Origin: Oxytricha trifallax
Taxonomy: Eukaryota; Ciliophora; Spirotrichea; Sporadotrichida; Oxytrichidae
DNA: 64,000 bases
Direction of reading: 5' to 3'
NCBI GenBank assembly: GCA_000711775.1
Contig: ARYC01001234.1
Coordinates: 27,933-91,932, forward strand
Part shown: one piece after another, positions 43,950-56,800 of the stretch
Position numbering within the stretch: position 1 is the first letter of the stretch
Layout: each line of letters opens with the position of its first letter
The notes under the pieces: model-generated
Databases searched by the model: none
The model's input: only the letters and a program-made list of their open reading frames with translations
Told to the model about the DNA's origin: nothing
Program-made: the position numbers and the translations under genes

Positions 43950-46685
43950 TCATTTATGATATTGATCAATTTATTTGCAACAAGTTATTAATTATAATAG
44001 CTTATTCTGATGTAATTTTTCTAATTAGATTTTTATTAGGACAATATTATCGAGAAGGCACTACCCAGGAATAAAATTCAATATAAATTTGATTGCAATC
44101 AAATTCTTAAACAAATAGTCTGCTCCATTGTAGCTCAGCAGTATCATCGATATTACAATAACAGAAACAAATACTGAGAAGAGAATTATATAGTTTTTCT
44201 ATTGAATTGTGAAGTAAGCTTTAATTGATGACTCTACACAAGAAAGCAGATCTAAGTCCACATGATTTAAGTAAATTAATCAAATATAATGGTTACTTTA
44301 ATTTAAAGTATTCTGTGATATTATGAATTAGTTTACTTAAATCTGACTTATATGATCGTAAATAATTACGGTTCTTTGTCTTATTTGAGTTAGAATCCGT
44401 TTCTAAACTGCAAGGTACCTTAAAGAATGTTTTGTAGCATAGTATTTACAGTTTAAGTCAACCCAAGTTATAGCATCCTATTTGAAATATTCTTACATTC
44501 ATCAAGTAATCTCAGAACCTGCTCTAGCCATAGATTAAGTGATCAACCATTCACACATTTATTAAGATTCTAACCCAATAATAAGATCACTACTGTCTAG
44601 CAATATACTTGACATTCTCCTTCTCAACTTAGTGTAGTTATTCTCATTTTTCTAAGTTTCAGAGTAGAAGTAATCCAATGAGTTTACACTAATATCTGAT
44701 TGATTGTAGGGCTGAACGTAGATTTCTTAGCCTCTAGTGATCGTTTACAGATAATAGCTGATTAATGAGTCAAGAAAAGGTCCTCTATTTCCTACTATAG
44801 CGAAAATATTTAAACTAATTGGACTATCATTGAAAATGTTGCTCACCATAAATTAACTTAGAGTGAAGTATCCACTCATAAATAGACATATTCCCAAAAC
44901 TAGCAAGTAATACTTAGCTTGCTTTAAGCAAGTAATTTGCTTGATCTTGTTTTAGAAAAAGTCTCTTGAATAAGGCGTTTTCTTCTTCCTCTTTAAACAT
45001 CATCATTTGAGCTTTCTTATCTTCCTCTGCATCATCACTGAGGTCTGAATCATCTTCTCCATCGTCTTAAGATCTGTTTCTATTATTAATATGCTCATCT
45101 TCTGATTTATCATACTCTGACTCCTCTTCCTAGAAATGCCTTCATTTGCCGTTTTTAGATTCTTAGATTGAAACCTGGTTCTTGTTTCTTTTACCGATTT
45201 TAAGTAATTTCCCTTTCTTTTTGCCCTTATTACTCTTGTCACCAGAGCGTTCAGTTTATGATTACTTTTTACCTTCCTCATTTCTATTGAAGAGTAATGG
45301 AAAGTGAGATTTGACATTTTTCTGATTCTATTATCCACCTAAATCATCATCTAATCCCACGCCTTCTTCATTTTCAGGTTCGCCTATAGGTGCAGCTCTT
45401 CTTAGTAAAAAGCTGAAGTCGTTGTTATTTTCATCAACTTTTTTGGATGTCATAGTAGTAAACTTTCTAGTAACAAGCTTTCCTGAAAATTGCTTAGAGG
45501 AATTTTAGTAAAATAGAGATCCTCCTAAAGAACTTGTACTTTTTGTGAGTTTCATAAAAAAGACTTTGATATTTCTATTCAAAAATTCAATTCTCCTTTT
45601 TTAGTTCTGTATATATCATAAGCACTTTCTCCTTGCTTCTCTCTATCTTATGAAGAATTGGCATGATTATAAAAGCTGTTAAGAGTGTAATTGTGATTGA
45701 CGCTATGGTCAGTATTAACACTAGTGATTAATTATTATTCGCTTAATAAATAGCATCTTCAATGTACTTTTCACTCATTACAAAGAGATAATTTGACAGA
45801 GATTTATGTGAATTTTTAAGAACTTATACAGATTTTCTGCGAAGTCTGTTAGAACAGGACCTTTATAAGTATTGGAATTTGTGTCATCATAGTTTAATAA
45901 CTCTGTATCAAAAGTATAATTAAGTACTTTAGGAGTCAAATCATGGCAAATCTCTAATAACTCCTGAATACCTTACATCTTAGAACTTATCTTCTTTTGA
46001 ATAAGGTTACTAGATCTTATTTAAAGAAAAATATCCAGAGTGGATTTTTATATTTTCTAAGGTTGAAGATGAGTATTCAAATTCTATGAAATTCATATAT
46101 TATTATGATATTCACAAATTTTCTATTTCAGTAGATGCATAATCTATTATGTAAGAATTTAGAGTACTTAGGAGAGGATCTGATTTATAGCTATACCTAG
46201 AATTATCAAACAGTACTGACTAAATTTAAAGATAAATTTGTGATGTTAACAATCTATTAGTTTAAATTTTGATAATACGATCGTGCTCATCATTGCTCTT
46301 AATTAAGAGTAGTAGATAACAGATTCCTTTGATTTCTTAATGATATCAACATTAGTAAAGAATCCACTGTTTCTATCTATAATTTCAACTAGTAATAGCA
46401 AAGCAATAGATATTACTGCGACAAAGACACTAATTGTTGCTTTTTATAGGAGTTCAATTTACCTAGGCTTTTGGTCATCAATAGTTTATGTTTTGATCTC
46501 AGATAGCTTATTCAAGATATTCTTTCTGTTTTTATCGTAGTTAGCTAAACTAGAAACTGAAGCGATTGAGCAATTTTCTTCTCTATCATCAGTGTAAGTA
46601 ACATTAACTTTAGGACATCATCACCTAAGGCTGTCATATATTCAGTCGTGTTTTTGGTGTCTAAGAAACTTGCATCATCGTCAGT
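43950..46685 (-). CDS. Multi-pass membrane protein gene, 3' portion
   Basis: Joined on its 5' side to 48522-48700 across TBE copy 4 by a shared ACT pointer (46683-46685 and 48519-48521). Translation after the pointer: TDDDASFLDTKNTTEYMTAL, then DREENCSIASVSSLANYDKN and a membrane helix ATISVFVAVISIALLLLVEI. Later come a cytoplasmic acidic/basic part (EESEYDKSEDEHINNRNRSQ) with an isolated TGA at 45142-45144, ISLNIFAIVGNRGPFLDSLI, and a last helix YIILFSVFVSVIVISMILLS, ending at TGA 43950. A few one-base shifts occur. It resembles large ciliate membrane proteins of unknown function; sensor-type roles are guesswork. Confidence 0.6.
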
Positions 46686-48518
46686 TAATACAAACCAAAT
46701 TTGATTTGGAGGACCTCCTAGGTAAACAAAACTTCATTAGGATTATGTTAATAAACTAAAATGTATAAAGTCCTCATAAAATATGTCAACTTACAGTCTT
46801 TTATGGTTAGTTAATTTTTTTACCTCTTAGTAAAGAATCTACCAGAGTGTCTTATACTCTACTATTATAGTATATCAAGGTAGATTTTATCATTATTATC
46901 ATAAATTTATCAGCAAACTAAAATGAGAGCTAACATTTTGAGAAGAGCGGTATTACTTAGGTAAAGTCAATAAAAATTATCATTCCAGCAACCAAGAGTA
47001 GTAGAGACCAGAGACGCTTGTACTCAGTGGAATCCTACTTATGACAACTTTGACCAGTCTAACTTTGAGATTTAAATCTAGGTTAAGTAGGAGGTCATCA
47101 TAGAAGCTGTGCAAATTGAGGAGGAGGTTAAACAGCCTGCCATAGAGCATTAATAAATACCAGCCAAAGTTGACTATTAATGCAAAGAGTTTTCCCTTAC
47201 AAGTCAACTTATAAGAGACACTTGAGAGATATACACAACGAAATGCCAAGGCTATATCTCTAGCATTAAAAGAAAGATGGGAAGTATGGCTGTGAGTTCT
47301 GTGCGAAGCCATATTCTCAAACTAGAGACCTCAAAGTGCACTTAAAGAAAAAGCACAATTAAAGTTTTGTCTCTATTCATGAACCTACAGGGAATAGATT
47401 CCTCTAAAAAAGAAGATCAAGTAACCCAGTGGATTCTCTTAGAGTTGAAGTCTAGAAGTAAGTCAAAATGAAGAAAGCAGTCAAGAACTTTCCACTCTAT
47501 GAGATCAATAAAATCATGGTTAAAATAGAGGCAATAGAGATTCCCATATTAAAAATCATTGACTTAGATTCTTGTCAAGAAAGCTTTCTCACTCTTGAAA
47601 ATAAAAGAGAGAAGAGAGTCATTACAGATGACTAATATGCTTACACGATATATCTTTTCAATTACTTCCTTGCTGATGACAAGTTCCAAATGGAATTTGC
47701 TAATGAGTATTATGATCTTTATATGGCAAAGTTCAGTGAGTGCAGGCATATCATCAAGCTTGATGCTATTTTACTTGGTAAAGATCATGTAGCCTTCAGG
47801 ATTCCTTTACTTGAAATGACTTACAGAGAATTCTTATCTGAAAATAGATGTCAGAGATAAATTAGCTAGATAGTATAGCAGATAGTTGAAGGAATTGAAG
47901 AGCTTCACAAGCTAGGTTATGTTCATAGAGACTGCCAGAGAACATCATGATGAACTTTCAACCTCTTAGAGTTTATATTATTGACTTCAACAGAGCTCAA
48001 AGAATGCAAGCCTCTGCATAAGGATATGTATACGGCACTCCTGGATATTTCCCAGAGAGAGAGGATTGGAGAGATGGAGACACTCAATGGGATATCTGGG
48101 CTCTAGCAGTAATAATAATAGAGAGCGACATGCCAAGAAACGATTACTTTAGCTGCAGGGGTGAGAGAGATTCTAAGCAGAGAATCAAACAATATCTCAA
48201 TAAAAATGAAATAAATTGAATTCTCAAAAAACTTGCTTACTCAACTATTATCAAGCCAAGCTTAGAGAATTTAACAAACAATAGAAACAATCAAACATCA
48301 ACTTAGAAATATAAAATTCAGAGAACTGCCACATAACTCTAAGCTTATGTTTGTGTGAAATACTTTAAAAACTCGCTTGTTATACTCAATTAAATTACTA
48401 ATATTTAAACATTAAACCCCAAAATAAACCCTATTAAAACCCTAATAAAGTATTCACTAATAGTCTACTTTTATCAATCAAAACTCAATCAAACTACTGA
48501 AAAGGTTTTGGGGTTTTG
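46686..48518 (+). mobile_element. TBE copy 4, left-truncated
   Basis: Starts within the spacer between the 22-kDa and 57-kDa genes (compare 29768 of copy 2) and ends with the right terminal repeat, last bases GGGGTTTTG at 48518. It is flanked by AGT on both sides (46683-46685 and 48519-48521), matching the ANT target, although the left terminal repeat is missing. It lies inside the membrane-protein gene. Confidence 0.9.
46923..48358 (+). pseudogene. TBE 57-kDa gene, damaged
   Basis: ATG 46923 is intact (MRANILRRAVLLRQSQQKLS). A deletion near 47190 relative to copy 2 and a five-base deletion at about 47930 that destroys DLKPEN (HRD-CQRTS reading) break the frame. The rest is about 95 percent like copy 2 by eye. 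Stop at 48356. Confidence 0.85.
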
Positions 48519-48521
48519 AGT

Positions 48522-48700
48522 ACCAACCTGAACTCTATCTGAAGTGGTACCAGAATCAAAATTATTAAGAGTAAAATTACAAAAATTATAGTTATAAACT
48601 GAGTATAAATATGAAGTCTTAGAGCTGAGATCAAACCATCATTAATGCTGTAGCAACTCCTATATAGTCCAGCTATAGCTATAGAGGTTTTAAGAGCTTT
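48522..48700 (-). CDS. Membrane protein gene, MDS between TBE copies 4 and 5
   Basis: Minus strand reads FYYKALKTSIAIAGLYRSCY and then either a hydrophobic helix (TIIFVILLLIILILVPL) or, one frame over, NFTLNNFDSGTTSDRVQVG, which joins cleanly across the pointer ACT to TDDDASFLDT. Both frames are open, so the exact reading is unsettled. This short island of host DNA sits between two TBE insertions. Confidence 0.5.
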
Positions 48701-48729
48701 ATAATAGAAATTTAAATTTGAATTTAAAC

Positions 48730-51281
48730 ATGGCGGTCAACTTAAATCGTAGAGCGGCACTTTTAGGAGCAGGTCAATCAATGCTTAACTTTGGTTCAAC
48801 CAAGAAACAAGAAGTTATATATATTGAGAGGGAGGCAGAGCTAAGAGCTCTTGAATTTGAAGCACAGGTTTTTATTATATAGGTTTAAAACATGAAACAG
48901 AAAGCTGAAATAGAAGTTTAAACATTAATAAAAGATGTTGAGGAAGAAAAGGAACAGCTTCAGATTTAAAGGATTAAAACTTTTGAATGCTAAGACTGCT
49001 AAAATCTTTTCTCTACTGATTCCAGTTTGAAGAGACATATGAAAGAGGTTCACTCTGGGAAAGCTAAGGTGTATTTTAAGCATGATAAGGTCGATGGCAG
49101 GTACTAGTGCACGACTTGTGAGAAGTCTTATACTCACTCAGCTAAAGTTAAGAAGCATATGCAGAAGCATCACCTAAGTGAGTTCTTGATTTAAGATAAA
49201 GAGACTTAGAAATTAGTGCCAGCTAAAAGAAAATCTAATAATCGTGAGACTTAAAAAGAACTACAGGAGAAGCTCAAGATGCAGAAGCAAATAGAATTAA
49301 TGTATCAACCTGCTGGTAATGTCTTTTTAGCATGCTTTTAAGAGAGAGCAATGTACATTCCTGCACTAAATGCAGTAGACCTTAGCAGTTGTATTGAAAA
49401 CTACTTACATATAAACGTAACTGCTAAAGCAAAACTCATAGAGGTTGATGACTATGCCTACAATGTATATTCTTTCAGCTATCTCCTTAAAAACGAGCAG
49501 TATTAAAATGAGTTTTCTAACGAATATATTGTGCTCAGAGAGGCTTAGAAAAAACATTGCAAGAATTAGCTCAAGCTTGATGGTGTTATTTTAGGGTTTA
49601 ATTTCATCGCACTAAGGATAAAAAAGTTTGAAATGACTCTCCGAGATTATCTATATAAAAACAGATAACCAGATGATTTTAATGATATTCTATCTAATAT
49701 GATGAAGGGTGTTTAGGAACTTCAAGAGCTTGGATACGTTAATAGAGATTTGAAGCCTGAAAATGTTATGCTAAACCTTTGCCCATTAGAAGTAGTCGTA
49801 ATCGATTTTAATAGAGACTTAAGATAAGAGATTGTAACCTTAGCAAAGGTTCTTGGTAGTCCAGGTTACTTCCAAATAAGAGAGAAGTGGACGAATGGCT
49901 CTATTTAGTGGGATCTTTGGGCAGTAGCTGCAATAATATTAGAGTGCGATATGGAAAGCATAACTTACATTATTACTAAAATACATTTGAATTGGGAAAT
50001 TTGAAAAATAAAAATATAACTGAAAGTATATATAATTACAACTGCCACGTATTAGGAGTATTGCTAAATCTAATTTGATTAAGATTAAGATTGATTTAAA
50101 TTATTATGATCAAATTTATATATTAATTAATTAAATATATAACTTAGTGTGCAAATATATAATCATGCAAAAAGGGGTAGATTATCTGCATACATCTTAA
50201 ATTAATATATTTAAATATATTAATTAAACTTATTAGAAATGGCTCATTTCTTGAATTCACATTTTGCATCCGTGTTTCTCATGCTTAACTGTTAGTACTA
50301 AGATCCTCAGCGTGTCTGTCATTCGAATCCTTGTTCCAGAGACTTTCATCCTAAGATCTCTCAACTAGATAGTTTGCCAGCTGTACTGCATCAAATGGGA
50401 ATGCCAGCTTGCCCGATCAGCCCTCCACTCTCGGCGTGACTGTGATGTACTTCCTCTCAAAGTTATCTCTTTGCTCTGCCGTGATTTTGTTCCACCGGAA
50501 TTCATTAGTCGTAATCATCGTAAAACAGTCTATGTACTTCACCAATGTCTCCCTGAATTTCACATCAACTGCGTAATCCTTGCTTCTAGTAGTTTCTTCA
50601 TTGCCGGAACATTGTACTTTGAAAAGAATCTCTTTATGTTCATCTCGTCGATCATCAATACTTAGGGCTCCTTGTCAAGGAATCTTCCCTCAACATGAAA
50701 GTGGGTTTGCCCAAGGATCAATTCATCAAGGTGAAAATCTAGTCAATCATCTTGAGATTGGTACTCTTACCGGTGCTTGCCGCTCTATACAGCCGGATAG
50801 CAATGCCATTTCTAATAAGTTTAATTATAATATTTAAATATATATTTAAGATGTGTGCAGATAATCTACCCCTTTTTGCATGATTATACATTTGCACACT
50901 AAATTATATATTTAATTAACTAATATATAAATTTGATCCTAATAATTTAAATCAATCTTAATCTTAATCAAATTAGATTTAGCAATACTCCTAATACGTG
51001 GCAGTTTATAATTATATATACTTTCAGTTATATTTTTATTTTCAAATTTCCCAATTCAAATGTATTTTAGTAATAATACAAAATATGAAAAATAATCAAT
51101 AAATCTAGCTGAGAAGCACATAAAACAAGATGATGTATGCTAAGAAATAAAGAAGATTGTAGAGAATATAATAGTAAGAGCTCCAGCATATCCAAGAAAA
51201 TCCTTCGACGATATGCTCGAACCAATAAAGCAAGCGAGATTCAAAAGATACAACAAAGACAAGCAAGTAAAATTCGTTTGA
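48730..51281 (+). CDS. TBE 57-kDa zinc-finger/kinase gene, split by nested element
   Basis: ATG 48730 (MAVNLNRRAALLGAGQSMLN). Two C2H2 fingers (CQDCQNLFSTDSSLKRHMKE and CTTCEKSYTHSAKVKKHMQ), then a kinase-like half with NRDLKPENVM (His of HRD replaced by Asn), VVIDFNRDLR and WDLWAVAAIILECDM. The frame is open up to the nested element at 49977. Removing 49977-51076 plus one TAC copy restores both frame and length relative to copy 3, continuing KYEKQSINLAEKHIKQDDV to TGA 51279-51281. So before the insertion this gene was intact. Confidence 0.85.
49977..51076. mobile_element. 1.1-kb element with about 260-bp inverted repeats, encoding a helicase-like protein
   Basis: Left and right 250-260 bp are inverse copies (from TAAAATACATTTGAATTGGG to the block with GATTATCTGCAC). 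The target TAC appears on both sides (49974-49976 and 51077-51079), consistent with a 3-bp duplication. The GC-richer centre (about 50240-50820) carries a minus-strand ORF with SF3-helicase motifs. No transposase is seen. The terminal 20 bases resemble those of the foldback at 4714-5132. Confidence 0.8.
50241..50822 (-). CDS. SF3-helicase/P-loop NTPase-like protein (frameshifted)
   Basis: The minus strand, over three overlapping frames, reads AASTGKSTNLKMID (Walker A), then FLDKEPQVLMIDEMNIKRF (Walker B, DE), then YIDCFTMITTNEFRWNKI (motif C with TTN), in the order and spacing of superfamily 3 helicases used for Rep-type replication. AMKKLLEAKDYAVDVKFRE between B and C matches the usual SF3 layout. 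Two one-base shifts and two TGA (after PRVEG and before ETRMQ) break it. No HUH endonuclease domain is visible in the small space upstream. Relation to Rep proteins of rolling-circle elements is inference. Confidence 0.6.
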
Positions 51282-51420
51282 TATACTTAAACTAATACTC
51301 ATTAAATACATATTAAAGTCTCATTAAACCTTCCTTTTCTCTACTAACCCTAATAAAACCCCAACTTTACCCTACTAATCAAATCACTAATAAACCTCAC
51401 TAAGGGGTTTTGGGGTTTTG

Positions 51421-52365
51421 ATTTAGTCTAAGAAATAGTCGACTTTGAGGAACTAAACGATATTTGGGATATAGTTATCCGTATGTTCACCAGAAAATCT
51501 TTTCTCATAATTAAAAACTGTATAAGTTATCAAAGTGTTGTTGTTTGATTGAGCCAGAGCCTGCATTTTTTTATCATCAATTTTTGTTACAACTTAATCC
51601 TGATAAATCTGATTGAGCGGATAATATGCAATGAAAACATAGTCTAATATCAAGAAGAAGCAGTACACAACATAGTTGTAGAAAGTATTTAGGTCTATCA
51701 AATTAAATGAAAACAAAAACAACTTATCTTTGAAATGAAAGTCACAATTAAACGAAGACTTTCCGTATTTTCAACCAGAGGAATAATTTGAGTTATGATC
51801 ATAACGATCTTGGCTTTCTTGGGGAGAGTAAGAGTTAAGCATATTTATTTTTTATATTTTATTTATTCAAAAATATTCTCTCAATATCTGTTTTATAATA
51901 TCTAATCAGTATATATCATCCTTAAATTTTAAGTAAGAATCATGTTTAATAAAAATTCTAATTAATTTTAATTTTATTAAAATGAATGTAATCTTATACT
52001 TACCAAAAGTAGGTCGCCCTATGAACTCAGGCTATATAATTATGGATATTGCCTTAATAACTTAGTCAACTAAATTCTGAAGAAATCTATCTCTAGAAAA
52101 CCATAGTACATTAAAATAGTAATCCTGATTTAATGTTAGACAGAGAAATATGAGCATTGTAGAAAATAGCAACTAAAATAACAGCTATTAGATGTACCCC
52201 CCATCTTCACAATAAATACTATAAAAATCTTTTTAGTTAGGTCTACATGCAGGTTCGGAATAAAAGACCATGTAAAAAACACATAAAATTGATAGTTAAA
52301 ATTAACTTAATACGCTTGATGTTAGACAGCTAAATAATAGCTTTGCTCCAAGAAATAATAAAAAT
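51421..52365 (-). CDS. Membrane protein gene, 5' portion
   Basis: First segment 52365-52010 has two hydrophobic stretches and EPACRPNQKDFYSIYCEDGG, NQDYYFNVLWFSRDRFLQNL and AISIIIQPEFIGRPTFG. An AT-rich gap (about 52008-51843, starting GTAAGTATAAG on the minus strand) follows, then LNSYSPQESQDRYDHNSNYS from 51842, a helix YVVYCFFLILDYVFIAYYPL and TVFNYEKRFSGEHTDNYIPN, ending at the TBE copy 5 edge (ATT 51421-51423). The start codon of the gene was not identified. Confidence 0.6.
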
Positions 52366-52369
52366 CATA

Positions 52370-53870
52370 TGAGTATTGTGAAATAATTAATTCAACCTTT
52401 GATATAAATGCATCATATGAACTCGATTAAAAGCAATAAATCCAAAATTCTTGATTCTAAATATATAACCTTCGCTGAAAACAGTAGAAATTACATTTCA
52501 AATTTTACATATTAATTTTTTCATAAAAAATATTTTAAATAATTACAACCAAAGGGGTCAATCATAAATACAAAAAAAGAATTAGTTTTAGTAAAGAAGA
52601 GACCACAATATTCTTATGACATGAGCGCTATGAAAAAGAGCTCAGCAAATTTATTTTAGCGCGAAGAGAAAACAATATTTCTAATACATAATTATACTTT
52701 TTGCCAAATATAAATAAATAAATTATTATTGAAATTTACTAAAATTTTATTTAATAGCAAACATAATAAACTAATTCAATAGCAAATCGACTAGCCAAAA
52801 TTGGGTAAAAGCTTAAATTAGTCAATGAGTAATTCTCCTCTTCGATCAATATAAAACTAAAGCAAACTTTTTCCATCAATTGGAAAGCGGAGTTTGGCAA
52901 ATATAGATCATGAAAATGTTAACAATTTTAATGTGTCACCTCTCAATGATCATCTTTATAAAAGCAATAACTAAGTTTATTCTAAAATATATAATTAATT
53001 ATTAGATTGGAACATTAATTATATAGTTGTTGAAAATTATTATGCTTAGATTCTTAATTAATATAAAGATAAAATATTTAAAGAACCTTAGTTATTTAGC
53101 TGTAAGTTTTTCTAATAAACTTAATAGTAGTTGCATATCATTTATTTTATACAATTTTTAATTCTTTAATTTTTAATGTAAAGAATCTAATTTTTTAAAT
53201 ATTTAATGATAGAATTATAAAATTTTAATATTTGAGACATATAAAAAGCTGTCTAATTTAACTCTAATTTTAAATTCCCCTTAATCTCTGTAAGTTATGC
53301 TGAGTAATGTCATTTCTTTATAAGTATGTTGGAATTAAATCCTAATATACATTTTTATATTAAATTATTAACAACTATCGACAATAGTATTAGTGCAAGA
53401 TTATGATAATAATGACACCAGTAAGATTACCTCAATCTGTTTAAGAAATTAAAAATTCTTCAAAGAAATCCATAATTAAATAAAAAATAAACTTTATCGC
53501 ATATTCATGTTTGTTTTGTATTTCATCTTTAATATTGATAAAACACAAACTTTAGGTAATTTCTACTTCTGCTTTAAACTACAGCTACACCAACTTAGGG
53601 GCAGTTAGAATTTTTCGATTAATGATCTTTTAAAATTGTAATTTTTAGGTTGGTGTTGTTGAGAATTGAGTACTAGTAGTTAAAGTTAGAGTTGTAGAAG
53701 TAGAATATTTTGTTATCGTCTGAGTATTTCTGATCATTCATCTATGAGATCAAGTCAAAATCATGATGTCTAAAAAGTGGAACAATTCCATATAACGTTT
53801 GCCATTTTTGAATAATAATAATTCAGTTTATAATTTAATATTTAAATCTAATATTGTAATAAAGTGAAAA
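52370..53870. other. AT-rich stretch with a possible small MDS
   Basis: Mostly non-coding. A plus-strand segment at about 53410-53500 (TPVRLPQSVQEIKNSSKKSI) could be the first MDS of the LRR gene that follows. Short inverted runs occur at 53590-53690 (AACTACAGCTACACCAAC...). Confidence 0.4.
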
Positions 53871-53879
53871 ATAATTCTC

Positions 53880-56800
53880 ATCAGATATCAGAAAGCCACT
53901 TAATGGATGCAACACCAAATGACAAAGTTTAGATTAGGAATATTGTATAATTTTATTTCCTTTATTATTATGTAAATAATTTGACTATTTAAATTACTAA
54001 ATTTTTTATTGTAAAGAACGAATTATCTAATAGTTTGGAAAAATTCAAGTTTTAATTACAGGTGGAAAATAATTAAAAAGTAACGGGCATAAACATTCAC
54101 ATTCTTTTGCTTCGACCAAGAAAAACTTACTTGATTTATCTATTCTGGATTTAAATAGAATCCAAGATACTTCAATTGATAATATTATAGTTTGTATGCA
54201 TATTTAAAAGATATAATCATTTATTAAATTATTAATCATAAAAAAGTAATTACTGTAGTTTTTTTATGATGAATTGATGAGGAAATTTAGGAGGACACAT
54301 AATCTTCTAGACCTCAAACTTTCAATTCACACAGTACAGTCAAGGATATTTACCTAAGCTCAACCTCTTCAGAGTTAAGTTCAGAACGTGAAATCAACGA
54401 ATAAAAACTCTATGGCAAAGATGCTTTAAAACATACAGAAATAAGTACTTCAAGAGTTCTAAATTATTGTAAATTAGTGAAATGAAAGGCAGAAAAATTA
54501 AAGACCCTCTCGTAAAATATCTAAGTTAAGTGAATTAAAAAGGCATGCTCCCTAGGGGTTTTGGGGTTTACTGCATAGAAGAGAGAAAGACAAGTAAATC
54601 AATATAAAATCGTTCTATGTTAGAGATGCATACATCGAGGCATTCAAATAAGGTATTAATGCAAGTTGTATGATTGAAGAAATAAATTTCAATAATATTG
54701 GACTTACTACGAACAGGGCAATTCCATAAATTTTATACAAATTTTGGGAATAATTAAATACATATATCTTTTAATTTATGAATAAAGCTTATTACAAACA
54801 TAAATAAATAAAGAATAAAAACTTTAGACTAATCCCACAACTCTTTCCTTACTAAAGAGTTTTATCATAATATACTTTCAGAATATCTTGATGATCCAAT
54901 CACTGAATTGAGTAGATTAGTTCTTGAAGGCAACAAAATGGGAGATTATAACTTAGAAATTTTAACAAAGGTTCTCTGTGACAATAACATAGTGAGTTAT
55001 CTTAATTTAAGTAAGAATGAAATTACAAATCTTGGTGCAGAATTTATCTGTAAGATGCTCTATTACAATACTTCGATTAATGTGCTATTCTTGCATTGGA
55101 ATCGTATATTACTTAAAGGAGGGTAAGCTCTAGCAAAAACTATCAGCACATATAAAAACTTACAAATCTTAGATATGTCATTCAATAATATTGGATCAGG
55201 AATTAACACTATATAAAATCAATTTGAGAATCCAAAATTAGCAGTTTAAAATGCTAAAATATGGAAAGAATGTCTAGAGAAAAATTAGTCTTTACTTCAT
55301 GTTGATCTTACTCATAATAGCTTGAACTCAAGTGAATTAGAAATTATAGCATAAGGATTGTAAAGTAATTATACTATCTTAGGCATTCACATGCTGGGTA
55401 ATGAAGGAGAGACCGACACATAGGGATTTGTAAAAGTAATTAAAAAGAAAAAGGTCTCTAATAGTTAGGTTTACACTAGAATATAACCATCACTGCAAGT
55501 AGGGAATATAAATAATAAACAACTTTTGAAATTGAAAGCATGCAGTAATTGCTGGATATGTGAGGGGTGGACTGAAGTCAAATTTGAATTCAATCCTGGT
55601 GTGAGTGATGATAATCCTAAATAAATATTATATGCTATAATTTCAATCCAGAAAACTATATTTCAATAAGATGGGTTCCCCCAGGTGTTTAAAGATATTT
55701 CTTTTCCAGAAATGATTTAAAAACTATAAATTAAACTTAGTAATTATCTCCTGTAAAACCTAAGGTCCTTAATAACTAGAATTTAATCGATTTAATTTAG
55801 AGAATTGACTCCAATAGTTAGGTAGAAGAAATTGATGTACCTGCTACTAATATAATAGAAAAAATTGCTTAAAATAGAACTATTTTAGAAGGTAATACCC
55901 TTGATAGAATGGTTGGAAAACCAAGATTAGATAAATCTTTAGTTCAAAGAGATATATATTTTAAAAATGAAAATTTAAAAATGTTTGTATCCATTAATAA
56001 ATTTTGTTAATTTTAAGAGACAAAGTTAAGACTCCATGGGACTTTTTCAAGTCAGTTTTCAGAGACTACAAAGCAAATAATCCACTCCTATTCAACAATT
56101 GTTTTGAGCATGATTGGTCATGTACTAAGCTTGAGAAATTAATCAAAGATTTGACTAATTAAAACAAAACAAAAGAATTCTTAAGAACTAGGTATAAGTT
56201 GTTAAGAGATGCTTACAAATATTATTCGGGTGTTGATTCAGTTGGGAATGTGTGCTGCATCGGTACAAATGTTTTTACTGAGATGGTGTCTAATTATGGG
56301 GATATGATTGATTAAAAAACACTTTAGTTATCTGAAATCATAATAAAAGACTCAGAAATCTTAATAGAATAGATATAAATAATAAATTAAAAAAATAAAT
56401 TATCTGATTTAGATTTAGAGTTTGTAGCGACAAAATCTGGTCCTAAAAAATCCAACCCTAGAAACCCTGAAAGGCAATTAATTAGATATTAATTTACGGA
56501 AGTATTTGTGAGATTGGCTGGCACTAAATTTATCAAATCAGGAATTTGTATAAATTAATAAATACTATAATTTCTAAGAGTTGTTTTAAAAGTATTATAC
56601 GTCATTCTACGATGCTGTTGTGAAAATATTTAATGACTTTCTAGATGGATAATTCAAGAAATTCGACTCAGACATTTTTAGAAAACAGAAACTATGGAAT
56701 GAAGAATGTGATCTTTCCTTTAAAAGAAACCTCAAAGGTGTCTAAGCTTTGTATACATAATATTATGGAAAGTATGCAATGCCAGGTGCCCCACGATACA

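Larger units (their letters stand above)
48722..51420 (+). mobile_element. TBE copy 5, left-truncated, carrying a nested element
   Basis: Begins just upstream of the 57-kDa start codon and ends with the right terminal repeat at 51420 (TAAGGGGTTTTGGGGTTTTG), followed by ATT (ANT). Same subfamily as copy 3. Its kinase ORF is split by the 1.1-kb long-TIR element at 49977-51076. It is inserted in the membrane-protein gene. Confidence 0.9.

Noticed and set aside
45003..45338. A 111-aa minus-strand ORF (MDNRIRKMSNLTF...)
   Set aside because: It is a shadow of the membrane-protein gene; the neighbouring frame has the natural acidic/basic sequence that joins to the rest of the gene.
54552..54574. 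GGGGTTTTGGGGTTT resembling another TBE end or telomere
   Set aside because: It lies inside the LRR gene and encodes LPRGFGVY in the conserved frame; no terminal repeat flanks it.
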